The notes beneath the pieces were generated by a model. The model did not search any database. It was not told the origin of the DNA and was given only the letters and a program-made list of their open reading frames with translations. 41,155 nt of DNA from a virus. Location: IMG/VR virus record IMGVR_UViG_3300037200_000007, positions 1 through 41,155 of that record; one strand, written 5' to 3'. Positions 41,142 through 41,155 of the stretch are shown here, piece by piece. The position numbers and the translations under genes are program-made. The number at the start of each line of letters is the position of its first letter. Position 1 is the stretch's first letter.

Positions 41142-41155
41142 AACACTAACAAAGG
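41142..41155 (+). repeat. Leader element copy 6, cut by the window edge
   Basis: AACACTAACAAAGG runs to the last base. The other complete copies lie 5-7 bases before a start codon, so another gene should begin just beyond the edge. Confidence 0.8.

Noticed and set aside
41086-41155. Open frame starting in the endolysin 3' end and running off the right edge
   Set aside because: It lacks a ribosome site and would run through leader element copy 6, which should instead precede the real next gene.
1-41155. Window ends joining into a closed circular genome
   Set aside because: The left gene needs roughly 100 or more further residues of a thymidylate-synthase-like protein, and the right edge ends in a rightward leader, so sequence is missing between them.

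Overview
This window is a large fragment of a tailed double-stranded DNA phage with a short-tailed, P22-like (podovirus-type) virion. The evidence is a syntenic run of terminase, P22-type portal, scaffold, P22-type coat, gp4-like and gp10-like head-completion proteins and three ejection-type proteins (gp7, gp20 and gp16 order), followed by fibres and a lysis cassette. The SleB-type endolysin and this virion plan point to a Gram-negative host. No integrase, excisionase or recognisable CI-type repressor is visible, so a lytic life style is likely but not proven. The fragment is incomplete: the leftmost gene runs off the left edge, and the right edge cuts the leader of another gene.

Layout. Positions 1-12523 are one leftward block of tightly overlapping DNA-metabolism genes. 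In transcription order these are a TOPRIM primase-SF3-like helicase, a J-domain protein, ATP-dependent DNA ligase, several small conserved proteins, a cysteine-rich candidate ssDNA-binding protein, family A DNA polymerase, a Cas4/RecB-like nuclease, a hidden 47-residue protein, a VRR-NUC nuclease, an SNF2-type helicase, a small basic protein and finally a DNA-base hypermodification cassette. The cassette holds a P-loop kinase, a 5-hmdU-DNA-kinase helical-domain protein and a thymidylate-synthase-like dUMP hydroxymethylase. Positions 12524-12829 are a divergent control region. Positions 12830-16899 carry small rightward, probably early genes, including a double Myb/SANT-like protein, a Lar-like zinc protein and many ORFans. 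Positions 16900-17724 are a large non-coding region with a strong terminator, nine copies of a GTGTWACAC element and an AT-rich core. Positions 17725-41096 are the rightward packaging, virion and lysis genes.

How the genes work together. The left block would copy the genome with its own polymerase, primase-helicase and ligase, and process it with several nucleases. It would also replace or modify thymidine through 5-hydroxymethyl-dU, a known phage defence against restriction. The virion genes build a P22-like capsid. An 822-residue protein that looks like a tail-associated polysaccharide-degrading enzyme sits where P22 keeps its needle genes, and at least two fibre-like proteins lie downstream.

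The points most worth a second look are the hypermodification cassette, a three-copy family of small basic proteins each followed by a stem-loop, a conserved AACACTAACAAAGGAG translation leader, a promoter with a perfect palindrome filling its spacer, and the GTGTWACAC repeat region. Functions rest on motif recognition by eye; no database search was run.
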